From Pseudomonadota bacterium (GTDB lineage: Bacteria; Pseudomonadota; Alphaproteobacteria; Azospirillales; Azospirillaceae), in NCBI GenBank assembly GCA_023412175.1, contig JAEYOB010000774.1:1-5096 (forward strand): 5,096 bases of DNA, given 5' to 3'. Positions 4,882 to 5,096 of the stretch are shown in pieces (the first letter of the stretch is position 1; every line of letters begins with the position of its first letter). Both the position numbers and the translations under genes were made by a program. The notes beneath the pieces are model-generated. The model was not told the DNA's origin. It did not search any database and was given only the letters and a program-made list of their open reading frames with translations.

Positions 4882-5096
4882 GGGGTTTCCTCCTGTGCCG
4901 CCTTATTGGTGGTGGCGTTGGCGTATGATGTTCCCATCTGACGGCGGGCAGGAATGCGACACCCTGCTATCCCCATTTGCGTGTTCGGTCGAACAGCCCA
5001 ACGGCCATCATGGAAGGAGGATGACAGCGGCGACGTTCGTTTCCGCATGAGGGCGAGGCGCCCTCGATGCAGAAGGATGCCGGAGATGTCTGGCCG
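4882..5096. other. Right-end stretch with no supported gene
   Basis: Apart from the AGGAGG of the minus-strand gene (4889-4894) I cannot support a gene here. On the plus strand AAGGAGG (5014-5020) directly abuts an ATG at 5021 that encodes only nine residues, too close for normal spacing. Frames from ATG 5047 and ATG 5067 run open to the window end but are too short to judge. On the minus strand an open frame enters from the right end and runs to 4830, overlapping the better-supported small gene. TATGAT at 4924-4929 is -10-like but has no matching -35. A minus-strand promoter for the two small genes would be expected here; I see no convincing one. Confidence 0.4.

Noticed and set aside
4396..4941. 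181-codon plus-strand frame
   Set aside because: Composition is typical of an antisense shadow (Arg/Gly/Ala runs) with no credible ribosome binding site, opposite two better-supported small minus-strand genes.
4830..5096. Minus-strand open frame entering from the right end
   Set aside because: No ribosome binding site at its internal ATGs and it overlaps the AGGAGG-led gene starting at 4881; it could be the tail of a gene outside the window but I cannot support it.

Overview
This window looks like the replication and partition backbone of a plasmid (or chromid) from a GC-rich alphaproteobacterium. The gene content is an iteron-type origin, a RepA_C-family initiator and a ParA/ParB pair whose ParA carries an N-terminal helix-turn-helix. 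That layout is familiar from Rhodospirillales/Acetobacteraceae plasmids, but the host assignment is an inference from protein style and base composition, not from a search.

Layout: (1) Positions 1-633 have no gene and hold the probable origin. A 14-bp repeat, GGACA-NNN-TGCGAC, occurs as a loose cluster (21-183, one copy inverted) and as a dense seven-copy array (303-517). An AT-rich patch (518-550) follows, then the strong ribosome binding site of rep. (2) Positions 634-1962 encode the replication initiator; one inverted perfect copy of the repeat lies inside the gene (983-996). (3) Positions 1963-2265 form an intergenic regulatory stretch with two more repeat copies, a phased CTTGAC triplet and a small hairpin just before parA. 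(4) Positions 2266-4213 hold parA and parB as an operon with an 11-base overlap. (5) Positions 4255-4344 hold two AT-rich quasi-palindromes that are reverse complements of each other. They are the best candidates for the centromere (parS), for a bidirectional terminator, or for both. (6) From 4424 to 4881, on the minus strand and converging on parAB, are two small genes with good ribosome binding sites. Both look damaged: one has an in-frame TAG, the other seems to carry two compensating frameshifts. (7) The last ~200 bases show no gene I can support.

How it works together: RepA should bind the iterons and open the AT-rich patch to start replication. Copies of its site inside rep and ahead of parA suggest that the same protein could also tune its own gene and the partition operon. 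ParA (ATPase) and ParB (CTP-dependent clamp, centromere binder) would segregate the plasmid by acting on parS, possibly the palindrome pair right after parB. I see no mobile element, CRISPR array, tRNA or rRNA. No wholly new system is evident; the most unusual parts are the palindrome pair, the spread of Rep sites, and the two broken small genes.
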